From Diphasiastrum complanatum (Eukaryota > Streptophyta > Lycopodiopsida > Lycopodiales > Lycopodiaceae): 64,000 bases of DNA. Shown here piece by piece: positions 23,611 through 35,445 of this stretch. The notes beneath the pieces were generated by a model. It saw only the letters and a program-made list of their open reading frames with translations, ran no database searches and had not been told where the DNA came from. The position numbers and the translations under genes were made by a program. How positions within the stretch are numbered: position 1 is the stretch's first letter; the number at the start of each line of letters is the position of its first letter. The stretch covers positions 46,298,338 to 46,362,337 of the forward strand of contig CM055093.1 of NCBI GenBank assembly GCA_029204225.1. Reading direction: 5' to 3'.

Positions 23611-24298
23611 CAGGATCTATGATGTATTCTATGATCTGCACACGACCTGATCTAGCATATGAGGTGAGCACATTATCTCAATATATGTCCAATCCAAGCC
23701 TACAACATTGGAAGGCTCTACAAAGAATACTGAAGTACATTCAAGCTATGAAGCACTATGCTTTGAGCTATAATGGCAATACAGAAGTTGCACTCATTTT
23801 AGTCACCTATTCAGATTCAAATTGGGCAGGAGACGTGGATACCAAAAAATCCACATCAGGTTATATTTGTTTCCTTGCAAGAGGACCCATTTCATGAAAC
23901 AACAGAAAGCAAAACATTTTGTTGTCCTCTACAAAATTTGAATATGTTGCAGCTACATTAGCAGTGAAGGAGATAATATGGCTAAGAAGGCTACTACAGG
24001 ATAATATGGCTAAGAAGGCTACTATAGGATCTACAATTCCCAAATATCGGTCGAACAATACTCCAGTGCGACAATCAGATCTGCATAGCTCTATCTCTGA
24101 ACCCACGTACTCATACTCGAACTAAACACATAGAAGTTCAGTTCCATTTTCTTAGAGAGAAAGTTCAGAATAAAGATGTTGTGCTAAGTTACTGTCATAT
24201 AAATAGTGTGTTGGCTGATATTTTGACAAAGCCATTGTCTAGAGATAAACATTCTACCTTAGTAGATATGATAAATCTCAATTGCAGTTCATATTCAT
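23611..24298 (+). pseudogene. Copia RT C-terminus and RNase H
   Basis: Begins SMMYSMICTRPDLAYEVSTL and includes YSDSNWAGDVDTKKSTSGY, the RNase H start. A stop at 23895 and frame changes follow, leading to LLSSTKFEYVAATLA and VLADILTKPLSRDKHS near the 3' end. The order is normal for Copia, but the RT core (YVDD box) is missing upstream. Confidence 0.85.
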
Positions 24299-24308
24299 AG
24301 CAGTAAGC

Positions 24309-24319
24309 TTAAGGGGGAG
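24309..24319 (+). promoter_or_regulatory. Polypurine tract
   Basis: TTAAGGGGGAG lies directly before TGTTGG, the start of the 3' LTR. It primes plus-strand synthesis in Copia elements. Confidence 0.8.
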
Positions 24320-25010
24320 TGTTGGAGTTTAATCTTACTCCTACTCTTCCTAACTGCCCTCCTTCCTTCTCTCAATTTTACTCTCTCAAATGAAACCTGC
24401 AAAAAATGAACCATTTTTCAGCAGTCTGGATATTTGAACTGTTTGTCGCAACAATCTGCATTTTTCTTCGCAATTTCTGACAGGCAAAAAACCCGACACC
24501 CGACATTGTCACCTTTCTACCTTTGGGCCATCTTGAGCAACTAAGTGCTTTGCGACACTTGTGCTAACTCGGTTTTTTCGGCCATTTCAGACACTTTCAG
24601 AAATGTGACACTGCTTTGCAAAAAATGCGACACTGCATTTTTACATGCAATTTCTTACAGGCAACAAATGCAAAAAATGCAACACTACAATTATACACGG
24701 AATTCCACACAGGCAAAAAATGCGACACTGCACTTTTACACGGAATTTCACACAGGCGAAAAATGCAACACTGCAAACACTACAGTTTTACATAGAATTC
24801 CACACAGGCGAAAAATGCGAAAATGTGACACTCTGCAAAAATACACAAGATTCCAAGTACGGACTATCTACGTCTTCAAGCTCCAATAATAACTGTTCTA
24901 ATTAGTCAGTTAATCAGCTGTTAGGCGATCTTGTAATTGTAAAGCTAGAATAATACAAGATCTTCCAGTTGCTATATAAGTAAATGAGCAATTGAAGAAG
25001 AGCAAGCATG
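24320..25010 (+). repeat. 3' LTR of Copia element, truncated
   Basis: Begins TGTTGGAGTTTAATC and contains CCTACTCTTCC, resembling the start of the solo LTR at 60639 more than its own 5' LTR. A TATATAAG box is at about 24973. No CCAACA end was found; similarity fades near 25.0 kb. Confidence 0.6.
24621..24835. repeat. ~43-bp minisatellite inside the LTR
   Basis: About four to five degenerate units built on ACACTGCA-TTTTACACGGAATT-CCACACAGGCGAAAAATGCG, counting partial ones. Confidence 0.8.
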
Positions 25011-25799
25011 TGGAGATGCATGTGGATACTCCAGCAGAGATCAAACAACCAAAATGGGTCTTCTACTAGCTGACTCCTTAGAGTTAGTGAAAAGAACAGC
25101 TCGCAATCTCCATTCTCTAAGTAATCCGAGATCCTTTAATAAGAATTTTGTTTTTATCAGTTGGCATCAACATCTAAGCCAACATTGCTTCAAAGTTTTA
25201 TGAGAATGAGATATTAGCTAGTCCTTACTCTTGTGGTTTACATTAGTGGTTTAGAATTTGTGAGGCATATTATGTTTTGTAGGTGTGTAGTACACCTTGT
25301 TTGAAAAGAAACTGATACATCTAACATTTTCAACTTTTGCAAAAGAAAGAACATAAGTTGGTTTCAAGGAAAAGAGTTGCAAGAGAGATCGAGAAAATGG
25401 TAATTGGATAAATCACATAAATATTGATTTTGGATCATCATTGGCCTTAGATGATGCTCTTAATGATGACAACTTCTTGCATGATATAATTAGTTCATCA
25501 ATGCCTTGTGATTCAATCCATGTCTCCAAATCTTTAGAACGTTCTTACCACCCAACCACACCTATCCTAGATGTTGCACATGAGTCCTCCATGATACTCC
25601 ACATGGATTCCACGAACTTGACCACTCCTTTAAAAAAGAGAACACGTCTTGGACGTATTATGACTGGTTTGAGAGATAATTGCAAATTACTAAGCATTGT
25701 TGATGTGTTTTCTAGGTTCTTTGTCTGGCCTTCATCTTCCACCTAGCTTGCAACCATTAGTAAAAAGTTTCATTAGAAGTAGATATTCGTGTTGGCCAC

Positions 25800-26329
25800 T
25801 CTTATCACCATTACCAATAAATGGAATGCCATTTATGTATTGGGGTCGAATGTACATGATCATGCCTAGTGAACACTTTCCTGAGGCTAGTATGGGCCTT
25901 TTTTGCATTGAGTAGTATTGAGGTCTCTCTAAATAGTGTTGTGACATTGATGCCATATGTAGGACATCAATACAATTGGGTGATTGTTGGCATGCTTTGT
26001 GTCGTCACCAATGAAGGATGCAAGAATATGGCTTGAATTCAAATGCTTGTTCTTTAGAGGAGCAGCGCATGCAAGGATGCAACATCTCAAGGGCAAATCG
26101 TCCATACATTGATGGACATCTAGATGTGCCTAGAAACATTGCTGCATACATAAATAGTTCCATTGGCCATCCTTTACTGACAAATTGTGATTTTGAAGAA
26201 CGCACCAATGGAAAAGAAGAATATTTCACTAGGAATGTAAAGGGCACTTATGTAATGATCTGTGCCACTAGATCTATCAAGGTTGGGGAGAAATTGTTGA
26301 TCAAGTATAGTTTCAACCGTGTATCTTGA
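25800..26329 (+). pseudogene. SET-domain-like fragment
   Basis: The frame to 26329 reads NIAAYINSSIGHPLLTNC, then TYVMICATRSIKVGEKLLIK and YSF. This follows the SET pattern of a substrate-site N(I/H)S...NC box followed by a post-box ATR.I..GEELL..Y. Upstream, in other frames, MPFMYWGRMYMIMPSEHFPE and YVGHQYNWVIVG may be the N-terminal part. Stops and shifts separate the pieces and no complete catalytic core is present, so it is a pseudogene or captured fragment. SET proteins methylate lysines; I infer nothing about substrate. Confidence is moderate because the match is from pattern only. Confidence 0.5.
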
Positions 26330-27382
26330 GCCGCTTATTGACGAGTTGGAAGATTTGTGGAAGGGGATAAAAGCATATGACATTTCGTGCCCCCTTACAT
26401 GAGAGGGAGTTTACACTACATGCCATTGTAATGTGGACAATGCATGACTATCCAGGACTAAGTGAATGCTTAGGTGATCATTCAAACAATGTCTATCTTG
26501 TGTACATAGGAGTTTGTTTACAGTTGCATACAACTAGTTTCTGGAATTTACATGATATACTAAAATGGCTAGAATTATCTTTGACATATACTTTTTTTAA
26601 TAGTGATTGATAGTATCCATTTGTTGGGCAGGCTTTCAATGGATGGAAAAAATGCTTTTTTTTTGTGCGGGCCAAATCTTGTGGCAAGATACTCTCATAG
26701 TTTCAAATTTTGTTGTTCATGAAAATCATCGTAAATACTTGCACGAAGGCCATCCATTCAGAGACACTCATAGAAGAGGTTTTGGAGAAAGAGTTGAGAG
26801 AGAGATGCCTCCAAAGAGGATGTCCGTGAAAGATTGGCGAAAACTATGGGAGGAATCTCAAGCAAAGCCACAATCGATGGTATGAAAAAATTATCTATAT
26901 TTCATTGTTTGGAATATTGGAATAATCTTTTGATTAATCACCTACTTGATCCCATGCACATATTTAAAAATGTGGGTGAATCTATATGGAAACACTTGAT
27001 TGGTGAAAAAGATACCATTGCTGCATGGCACGATCTAAAAGAATCAAACACCAAAAAAGAATATTGGGTAAAGGATGGTGAAGATCATGTTCCAAGAGTA
27101 CCTTGGATATTCACTAAGGAGGAGCTTCACCATGTGTGCTCCATTATTCATGACATTAGAACACCAACTGGTTTTGCCCATTCTTTAGGGGCATCATTCA
27201 CAGTGGATGGAAAGTTGCAAGGTCTCAAGTCTCATGATTGGCTAAAGATGATTCAATTTGGCTATCCATTGTCAATTCGGGGGTGCTTGTCAAAAGATAT
27301 TTGTGAGACCATATACAAACTATCAATCATTGTCGAGTATTTACATGTACTTGGTGTATTTTTTTTATTTAATATTTATTGA
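26310..27382 (+). pseudogene. CACTA (En/Spm) TNP2-type transposase fragment
   Basis: Successive frames give EPLIDELEDLWKGIKAYD, REFTLHAIVMWTMHDYPGLS, VVHENHRKYLHEGHPFRD and KLSIFHCLEYWNNLLINHLL followed by DPMHIFKNVGESIW. These are the ordered blocks of plant TNP2 transposases, including the H..LD.MHI.KNV signature with its conserved Asp. The second and third blocks are separated by non-matching sequence (about 26480-26600). Frameshifts and stops inactivate the gene. No CACTA ends or 3-bp target duplication were identified. Confidence 0.8.
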
Positions 27383-27903
27383 CTGGACATTCAAGTAGAC
27401 ATAAATTGAGTTGAATATGTCGCAAATGGATGTGTTCAAAAGAAATTCGTGAGCTGGATCTTCGCAAGAGACATGAGGATATGGTGGAGATTGTGTGCAT
27501 GTTTGAGAAATATTTTTCGACTTCACATTTAGAATGATAAGCACGAGGCACTGGCATCCTACGTGTATAAGCCTAGCCACCAATGAGCACGTTAAGTAAA
27601 TAGTTAAGTTGTGTTCTAGTGACTTGGGCCCTACTTGCAAATAAATAAGTTAAAAGGTCCAAAGTCTAAGTTAACTTAAGTTTACTAAGTTTTGTAATTA
27701 GTCAAAGTCAAATGGTGGTAGGTGGGGTGTGTTTCTTTGTACACCATTAGATCTTTTGTTTTTCTTTGAAAGGCTAGGATTGCATTCCTTGCCACTTCAA
27801 GTAGCCAATAGGATGAATGGGACAAGGGCTTCCCCAAGAATAAAAGGGCACCATTTGTACTCATTTCACATTCTCAATCCAAGGAGAAAACTTTGTTGGT
27901 TTT

Positions 27904-27907
<4 letters not shown>

Positions 27908-27995
<88 letters not shown>
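27908..27995. repeat. (CT)n microsatellite
   Basis: About 44 CT units in intergenic DNA, followed to about 28115 by further CT-rich sequence. Confidence 0.97.
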
Positions 27996-27999
<4 letters not shown>

Positions 28000-29365
28000 G
28001 GATGCGAATAGCTTTGGGAAGGTGCTCGGGCCTCCAAAGCCTCTCTTGACCTAGGCGTTCTCTCTCTCCGTTTCTCTACACACTCTCTCTCTTCTCTCTC
28101 CTCTCCCTCTCCTTTCGTGCTATGCAGGTGAAGGCGAGGTTGTCGCTCCCAGCGTTCGGACCCTATACTATGAAGATGACACAACAATGGGAAAGGTCCA
28201 TAGGTTGACATCCTTCCAACGAGAAATTTTTTTTACATTCATGCTTTATAATTGTGGAGTTATGGATAAATGGTTAGACCTATATGAAGAAGAGAAAAAA
28301 GAGAGGGCCTTGTCTAGAAAGTGCGAACGACATAATACAGGTAGACGCGTGGCCACAAGTTCATGATGTTGAGTCATTGCCCCCAAGCAATGCACTATAG
28401 AGTGGATGCATGGCACACTACAAAAAGCAACAAAGAGGGACAAAAAAATATCAAACGCATAATGGGACTTTGCAAGAGGATGCGAATGGAAGGTATTATT
28501 CTTGAGATGCTTTATTATTAGTATTCCAACAAGGTTACATAAAGCTGAAAAGTAAATACAATACTAAAAAGCACCATAAAGCACCATAAAGCATAACCAC
28601 TTTCAAGACGTCCAGCTGATACCTCCACCATCCCACAACACAAATCCGCACGAATTAGTACAATGGGAAAGACAGGTGTCATAGCTGAGCGCCAATTGTT
28701 ATCCATATCCAAAAGAAGCTATACTACTTAACAACATATGTAGCATTTATAAATCAAAGTCTAGTCTTCCCAAACATTACATAGTTAGTTAGCGATAGGC
28801 CAAGCCTAATATTACTGTATCAGGGCTTATGCCATGCTGATCAGTGTGTGGGCAGTTGATCCATATCATTTCATATTATATCTATAAAATGTATGTAAAG
28901 TCTTAACCGTATATATTTCAGACTGGCAAGAAGGTCTGGTGTTATGTCCACATCCGGTATATAGGATTCGGTATAGTCCTAGACTTGGATACACGGTACT
29001 CCAGTGAATCAAGATCACTAGTTATGCCACGTCATACTGGATGTGACCTGCAAAGTAATGACCTTGTGAGGCCCATACACACTAATGTGCAAAGTATCAA
29101 TAACAATTGGATCTATCTATAGGGGAGTCTAGACCTTGCATTACCGCATGGACAGGGTGGTCTTGGGCTACAAGACAAACTCGCCCTACTCCACCATTAT
29201 TTTGGTGATCCATTGCCAGGTTCGCTCTCTCTCTACTATTGCTTCCTAATCCTTGGCTTGGGGGTGAAGCTTTTGGAGATTGGTCGGTTGCTTCTACTTG
29301 GTTGAGAGGTTTCTCCACACTGTGTTTTTGTCTTGTAAGCAGGATCTTGAGGAGGTTTCCCTTAC
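28000..29365. other. Intergenic, no gene; probable LTR ending at primer site
   Basis: No recognisable protein. The right end (TTTCCCTTACA) abuts a primer-binding site, so part of this stretch is probably an LTR. Its left end could not be placed. Confidence 0.45.
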
Positions 29366-29370
29366 ATTGG

Positions 29371-29382
29371 TATCAGAGCAAG
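29371..29382 (+). promoter_or_regulatory. LTR-retrotransposon primer-binding site
   Basis: TGGTATCAGAGC, the initiator tRNA-Met-type priming site, follows an LTR-like TTACA end. The sequence after it has no intact gag that I can read. Confidence 0.65.
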
Positions 29383-29389
29383 GCTTACA

Positions 29390-30960
29390 AAGATCGGAGA
29401 ACTTGGAAAAGCGTTACTTTTCTTTGAAAATTTGATGTGGATCAATTGAAATTCTCATCCAGGTGGAGAACAAGGTTGCAAGTGGGTGTATTCTCCCGGT
29501 TTCCATTTGCATGTTGCTAAGATCCATGTCTCTAAAAAAAAATATTGGGGTTTTGTGGAGAATTGTTCTTGAAAGCTAATTTGTGATGCTTTTTTGGAGC
29601 TTTTTCTTGTGTAACTCAAATCTTATGTAGATCTGATTTTTTCAGCAAGTGTACTTTCATTTCAGGGATCATTAACGATGAAATTAATGATGCATGCCGG
29701 TTCTTTTCAAGATTTATGTTTCTAGGCTATGTTTTTGGTCAAAAATTACTTGTTTTTCATGGTTTTTATCGGCAGATGGTGTGAACGGTAGGCATGAGAA
29801 TGGGCGCAGAAGTATGGCAAGAGGCCGGTTGAAAGAGACTGATTTTTCAATGCTTGTGTTTCCCTTTCTGAAGGATCTTCGTTGTGACTGGGGTACTTCT
29901 TTTGATGAGTCTCTTTGGATTACCCATCTGTCTTCTTAGCCTTGTCGTTGTCAACTTTGGATTTGTGACCTTGGCTGTCGATCTTGCTGATGTTGTTGCA
30001 GGTAGCGTAACTGCTCCAGTGGATCCAACCAAATCCACACTCTCTCCCTCCCCAAAATCTGTTGGTGGGGATGTTTTTGCTGGTAACTATTCATGCTCAA
30101 AATTGGATCGGCGTGTGGAACACGTAGTTGAAAACACGTTGAACATGTGACTGGACTAAAGATTGAACAAATTTTAACTAAATTTGTTTTGATTTTGATG
30201 AAGTTGACTCAAAGATTAATATGGCAATGAGATGCAGGAATCAACTTGAACTTGACATGGATTTCTCATATTTATCAAAAATCCTAAACTGATGTACAAG
30301 GGGATCTGAAGATGGATAAATAAATGAAAATGTGTTCTGGAGATGCTCTATGGAAGACTCTCGTGCAGTAGCTATTTCTCATGCAAAAATCAATCACACA
30401 AAATAGGTGAAGAGAAACAATGAAATAAACAAACGTTACAGAGAGTGAGAACTCTATGGCACTTGTCGAACAAAACTTGCATTCATCAACATTGATAATG
30501 TACCTTGACAATTGCAATATTCCTTTTGTTTTGTAGAGTAATGATACTTACTCTAACATGCCCTTGTCAAAACAAGGCAGGATTGGTGACACTAACATCT
30601 ACCATCATTAATAGCATATGTTGTAAGCTATAGCTTGAGATGCATGTATGGGTGAGGGACTATGTCCTAAGTACCTCTCTAAGCAAGAGATTCAGAACCA
30701 AATCTCTATCTGAATTTTGGATTCCTAGATGTATTGTGTATTGGCACATTGGAAATTTTATCAGCATGTGAAAAGACAAATAGATGTGAGGTTGCAGAAG
30801 TGGAGAAAACTGTCAATTCTTTGTGGAGGTTGCTCTTGGTTGGACATTGTAGCAGATGACGAAATATCGATGTTGCTTTCCTCCTACAAGGACTCATGTC
30901 ATATTAGTGTCTTTGCGTACGATGGAGCTGGTGAATTGCGTGGTAATGTAGAAGTTTGCA
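29390..30960. other. No recognised gene
   Basis: Short frames only. Residual retrotransposon 5' leader sequence is likely, given the primer site at its left edge and Gag on the opposite strand at its right. Confidence 0.5.
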
Positions 30961-30964
30961 AGAA

Positions 30965-32377
30965 ACTTCTCAAGTGAGCAGCATGTTGAGCAGTTGGGTG
31001 CTATGGTGCTCGTGTTGTGTTGTCATGAGGATCCTATCGGGAGCATGTCGGGCAGGTAGGATCTTGTTGGGTTGTTTTGGACAGTCTTTGAAACTGTGTT
31101 TTCTGACACAGTCGAGACATTCAGCGTGGTACCTGGTCTTGACTCGGCAATCAACCATGAAATGGCCGGTTTCACCACAGATGAAACATCTGTTGTTCAA
31201 TGGCCCTTTTATAACAGCATAGCTATCTTGTATGGCTAATGGTGCTAGATCTTCTGGTGGATATTCATAATAAGGCAAGGAATTTCCAGACTATGACTGT
31301 TATTCTTCATATTGTTGGACTATATGAGCTTGGATAGGCTGATATGAAGGACAAACATCGGTAGGATGCGTAGCCCGACAGTGTGGACAGCATATTGGTT
31401 TTCGTCTATAAGGTACCTGTGCAGGGTTTGGCTGACCAGACATACTGCTTTGGATAGACTTCAGGGTAGTTTGAAACTCATTGGTGAGTTTCTCCATCTG
31501 TAGTTGGTGTTGCTTATTAAGCAACTCCAACTGAGATTTCCAAATCTGATATTGGGTGTCCTCGATCGGCTTCGACTCATGGAGAGGAGCACATGGTGCT
31601 CTCCTTTCTCTGGATTTGTCAATATCTGGTCCCTCGTCTTCCTCCTTGATGGCATCAGACATAGCTAATTTGAGGCTCATATATTCGTCATTGGATTTAA
31701 GCTCGCGTCGAATCCATCTTGGAAGTCCGACTAGGAACCAGATGATGAGCATATGTTCGGAGGGTTGTTCTTGTACTTGACTTTTTGAGGCGTTTGAAAT
31801 GTTCGATATAGTCTCATACACGTTCATCTTTTGCTATCTTGATGTTACTCAATTGGACAAAAAGACTCTCGATCAAGCGAAAGGGCTTAAAACGCTTGAT
31901 AAAGGACTCTTTCAAAAGTGACCAGTCTATCTTATCTTCACGATCAAGGTGGAAAAACCAATCATGTGCTTTAGCAATCATGGTCATAGAAAATAGTTGG
32001 ACCATAGCATCGGGAGATGTTTCGCCATACACATCATATGCATTCTCAAAGATTTGCAAAAATCTTTGAAGGTCCGAACTACCGTCAAACTTTGGTAGAT
32101 CTAACTTGCGTGTACGTCTCTCAAGATGAACTCCGTGAGTAGCAAAAATGCCATTAAGGTGAGTTCTGGCCGGTGAGGGTTCAGCATCATAAAAATGGGG
32201 TCGTGCTCGTGAAGACTCAGCTCTATCAGGTTCTTGTCCCTCGAATGGATTTGTGGCTGGATCGTGGAGTTGGGACTGCATTCGGTAGAACCTATGACGT
32301 CTGATTTGTTCAGTTGTAGGAGGCTTGATCTCGTATGGATAATGTTTTGGGATTTCAGAATTTGTATGTGGTTTCAT
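30965..32377 (-). pseudogene. Ty3/gypsy-type Gag with three zinc knuckles
   Basis: Read on the minus strand from 32377. The first frame (32377-31814) has RTRKLDLPKFDGSSDLQRFL and the retrotransposon-gag core AHDWFFHLDREDKIDWSLLK. A frameshift at about 31814-31827 leads to LVGLPRWIRRELKSNDEYMS and the first knuckle CPHCRATHPTDVC. After stops near 31300 come CFICGETGHFMVDC and CLDCVRKHSFKDC. No protease or RT follows. The SDLQRFL...WF pattern is that of the retrotrans_gag family. Confidence 0.82.
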
Positions 32378-32689
32378 TTGATAAGATCTTGTTTTTCTGA
32401 TTTTTTGGGAATAGTTTTTTTTTTGTATGGGGTCAAAAATTTGTCTGGATCAGAAAAAAAGATGACGTTGAAAAATAAAGTATTGAAAAACAGAGGACTC
32501 GGAAAAAAGAGATGACTCAAAAAAATAGAAGACTCGAAAAAATTGTATAAAAAAATTATGCTGGTGACTCGAAAAAAGGAGATGTGGGATACACTACTCA
32601 CGAGATTTCAAACGAAATCAAGAAGTCAAATAATGATGCTGGAAGATCAGCTGACAAATCTACAGTGAGATGGAAAAGACCTCACTTCT

Positions 32690-33290
32690 TTTGTAAGGAA
32701 GATGAAGGATCTATTTCTGTCACTACATAACTCTGGAGCAGAGAATGTAGCGTCAGCTGAGAAGCAACTCACTTACCTGTTGAGAGCCTTACCCAGATCT
32801 TTCCAAACAACCATAGCCCTGCTCGTGAAAGATCCTACAATGACTCTCGAAAAGGCAATTGTCGAGATTCGAGAGGAAGTCGAGGCTAGAAAATACCTTG
32901 ATCACAAGGATGGCTCTGACCAGGCCCTCTACGACAACAAAGAAAAATCCAAGAAATAATTCAAGCCTAAGAGGCAGTCAAATCAGAGGCAGGATCATGA
33001 TCAACAAGCAGAGGAGACCAGCAAAGGCAAGTGGAAGAACAAAGGGAGGTCGAAACAGCAAGGTGGAGAAAAGAAGACTTGCGTGAGATGCAAAAGAGAT
33101 GGGCACACAGTTGACACATGCTGGCTCAATCCAAAAATTGAATGTATCCACTGTCACAAGAAGGGTCATGCAGCCATGGATTGTCGTCTGAACCCGAGGA
33201 ACAAATCAGCACAGAACAGACAGGAGAACAACAACAGTTCATCCTATGTCGAGGAGCCTGAGAGCTCAAAAATGGGCGAAGAGAGATCAA
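32690..33290 (+). pseudogene. Copia Gag with two zinc knuckles
   Basis: Encodes KQLTYLLRALPRSFQTTIAL, then a stop at 32957. After a shift come two CX2CX4HX4C knuckles, CVRCKRDGHTVDTC and CIHCHKKGHAAMDC, in a Lys/Gln-rich context. Confidence 0.8.
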
Positions 33291-33339
33291 ACAGAAATTG
33301 TTCGACCACCTACATTTGTGAGGATATTTGTGCAGCGTC

Positions 33340-33900
33340 AACATCTGACACACATGAGGTGATCTTAGATTCGGGAGCCACCTCATACTTTGTGACATCA
33401 AGACGAATTATGTCTGATTTCAGAAGTGCAGATCCTTCAAGATTCATTGTTCTTGGAGATGGATCCAAACATCAAGTGAACGATATTGGTTCACTATGGC
33501 TCAACATGAATGGCAGAGACAGACGACTCGAAGATGTTTTGTTCATGCCTACACTGTAGCAAGACCTGCTTTTTGTGGCAAGGATAGCTGATGCAGAGAT
33601 GCGTGTGACGTTTTTTGACGAAGCATGTCACGTTATTGATGCCAGTACCAGTACCTTGATCACTCAAGGTAGAAAAAAAGGTAATCTATATCACCTGAAG
33701 GTACACCTGCCTACAAATGAAATACATCAGACTCATGATGATTCGCCAGACACTATATGGCACAGAAGACTATGCCACATGAACTCAATGGCACTTTACC
33801 AAGCAAGCCATCATGGAGCAATAACAGGGGTCAGCATCTCGAATGCAACTAGTTCGACCACCTATGATGCATGTCTCAAGGATAGATGTCACGCACTCTA
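33340..33900 (+). pseudogene. Copia protease and GAG-pre-integrase
   Basis: The protease motif is EVILDSGATSYFVTS and the GAG-pre-integrase block TIWHRRLCHMNSMALYQASH. A stop at 33557 separates them. The final Cys of the integrase zinc finger is near DACLKDRCHA. Confidence 0.82.
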
Positions 33901-34720
33901 TTTGTTAAAGACTCCTACAGGACGACCAAGATTCTGGAGTTAGTGCATTCTGACATCTGTGGGCCTTTCAACGTGATCTCAGTAGGAGGCTCAAAATATT
34001 ACATAACCTTCATTGATGATTATAGTAAATTTGCCAGAGTGTACTTTATTCAGAATAAATCTAAAGCACTTGATAAATTCTCAGAATATGTGAATTGGGC
34101 AGAGAGATGCACAATCTACAAAGTGAAGTAGATCAGGACAGATCGAGGTGGCGAATACATCTCGAATCGCTTCAGTGACTTTTGCAATGATCATGGCATC
34201 ATTCATAGAAGGACTTCAGCCTACACATCGCAGCACAACGGTGTTGTAAAGAGGAAGAATAGGACCCTGATAAAGGCTGCCAGATGCATGATGGCCTACT
34301 CGAAGGCTCCAAGGGTATTGTGGGCTGAAGCAGTAGCTACAGTTGCATACATCTAGAATAGGACAGGGAAGTCTGGTGTCCCTCACACGACACCACATGA
34401 ACTATGGTGGAGTAGAAAGCCCAATCTGTCTCACATCAGAATTTTTGGCTGTGCAACTTATGCACATATTCCTGATAAGCTTCGAAAAAAGCTTGATGAG
34501 AAAGCTGAACAGGGATTTCTAGTAGGTTATGACAACAACTCGTCATACTACAAAGTCTACATGCCAGACACGAACATTGTGAAAACAGTGAGAGATGTCA
34601 GATTTGATGAGAGCAGGACAATAGCCAATGATGAGCCTGTCAACTATGAGGTTCTAGATAGAGGGTCTTCTAAGACGAACACGAAAACAAAGATTTTCGA
34701 GTCACTTCCCATTTGAGTGA
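33900..34720 (+). pseudogene. Copia integrase core
   Basis: DDE-type catalytic blocks are visible: LVHSDICGPFNVIS (first Asp), FIDDYSKFARVYF, RTDRGGEYISNRF (second Asp), SAYTSQHNGVVKRKNRTLIK (with Glu replaced by Lys at the usual VERKNR position), then IFGCATYAHIPDKL. Stops at 34131 and 34354 disrupt it. The Glu to Lys change removes the expected third catalytic acid, another sign of decay. Confidence 0.82.
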
Positions 34721-34919
34721 CGAATTTGAAGACGAAAGATTCGAGAGGCAGCCTACTGCTACAGTTCCTATAAACCAGGATGGTTCCGGACCTAGCAGAG
34801 CAGACAAAGGCAAAGGCATTGCTGTCCTAGGAGGATCTCCTAGAAGGTCGACAAGACCACGAAGAGCACCAGCAAGATACGTGCCAGACAGCTCTGGCTT
34901 CTACATCAGAAGAGTTATG

Positions 34920-35445
34920 TGGATTCAGTGACGAACCACAAACTTTCGAGGAAGCGATTGAATGTCCAGAGAAGGACAAATGGATCCAAGCCATGAACCA
35001 AGAGATGGAATCCATGAGGAAGAACCATGTATGGACGTTGCAGCCATTACCACATAAGTGCAAGATTGTCAAACACAAATGGATTATCAAGCTCAAGTAT
35101 GGACCGGATGGGAATGTCTCGAAATACAAGGCAAGACTGGTAGCGAAGGGATTTTCTCAGAGATATGGTATTGACTACTCTGAAACCTGTTGTCAAAACG
35201 TTTGTTATTTGCACATGCAGCTGCTTATGACCTCAAGATCCACATTGTGTACAAGAAGACAACCTTCTTGCATGGCGAGTTAGACGAGGAGGTCTACATG
35301 GATCAACCCCCAAGATATGTCTCGAATTCACTTCCTGATTATGCATGCAGAATGCATAGAAGTATCTACGGTCTGAAACAGTCAGCTCAACAATAGTACA
35401 AAAAGAAGGATCAAGCCCTGAAATCATTAGGATTCAAGCATTGAT
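34920..35445 (+). pseudogene. Copia reverse transcriptase, N-terminal part
   Basis: RVT_2 blocks: WIQAMNQEMESMRKNHVW, KHKWIIKLKYGPDGNVSKYK, ARLVAKGFSQRYGIDYSET, and in another frame TFLHGELDEEVYMDQPPRY and SIYGLKQSAQQ. The frame shifts at about 35185. Sequence ends before the active-site YVDD, so the enzyme is truncated. Confidence 0.82.

Larger units (their letters stand above)
21278..25010 (+). mobile_element. Internally deleted Ty1/copia retrotransposon
   Basis: Order: 5' LTR, primer site, gag (from about 22296), protease, GAG-pre-integrase domain, then a jump into the C-terminal RT/RNase H region, a polypurine tract and the start of a 3' LTR. Integrase and most of the RT are missing. Several stops (22509, 22600, 22690, 23059, 23100 region) show decay. 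The 3' LTR seems to break off at about 25.0 kb, so no target duplication can be assigned. Confidence 0.82.

Noticed and set aside
28416-28440. CACTACAAAAAGC, resembling a CACTA terminal repeat
   Set aside because: The orientation does not suit the TNP2 fragment to its left, and no matching inverted end or 3-bp duplication was found.
30729-30977. 82-residue + strand open frame
   Set aside because: No domain, no splice support, next to decayed Gag sequence on the opposite strand.
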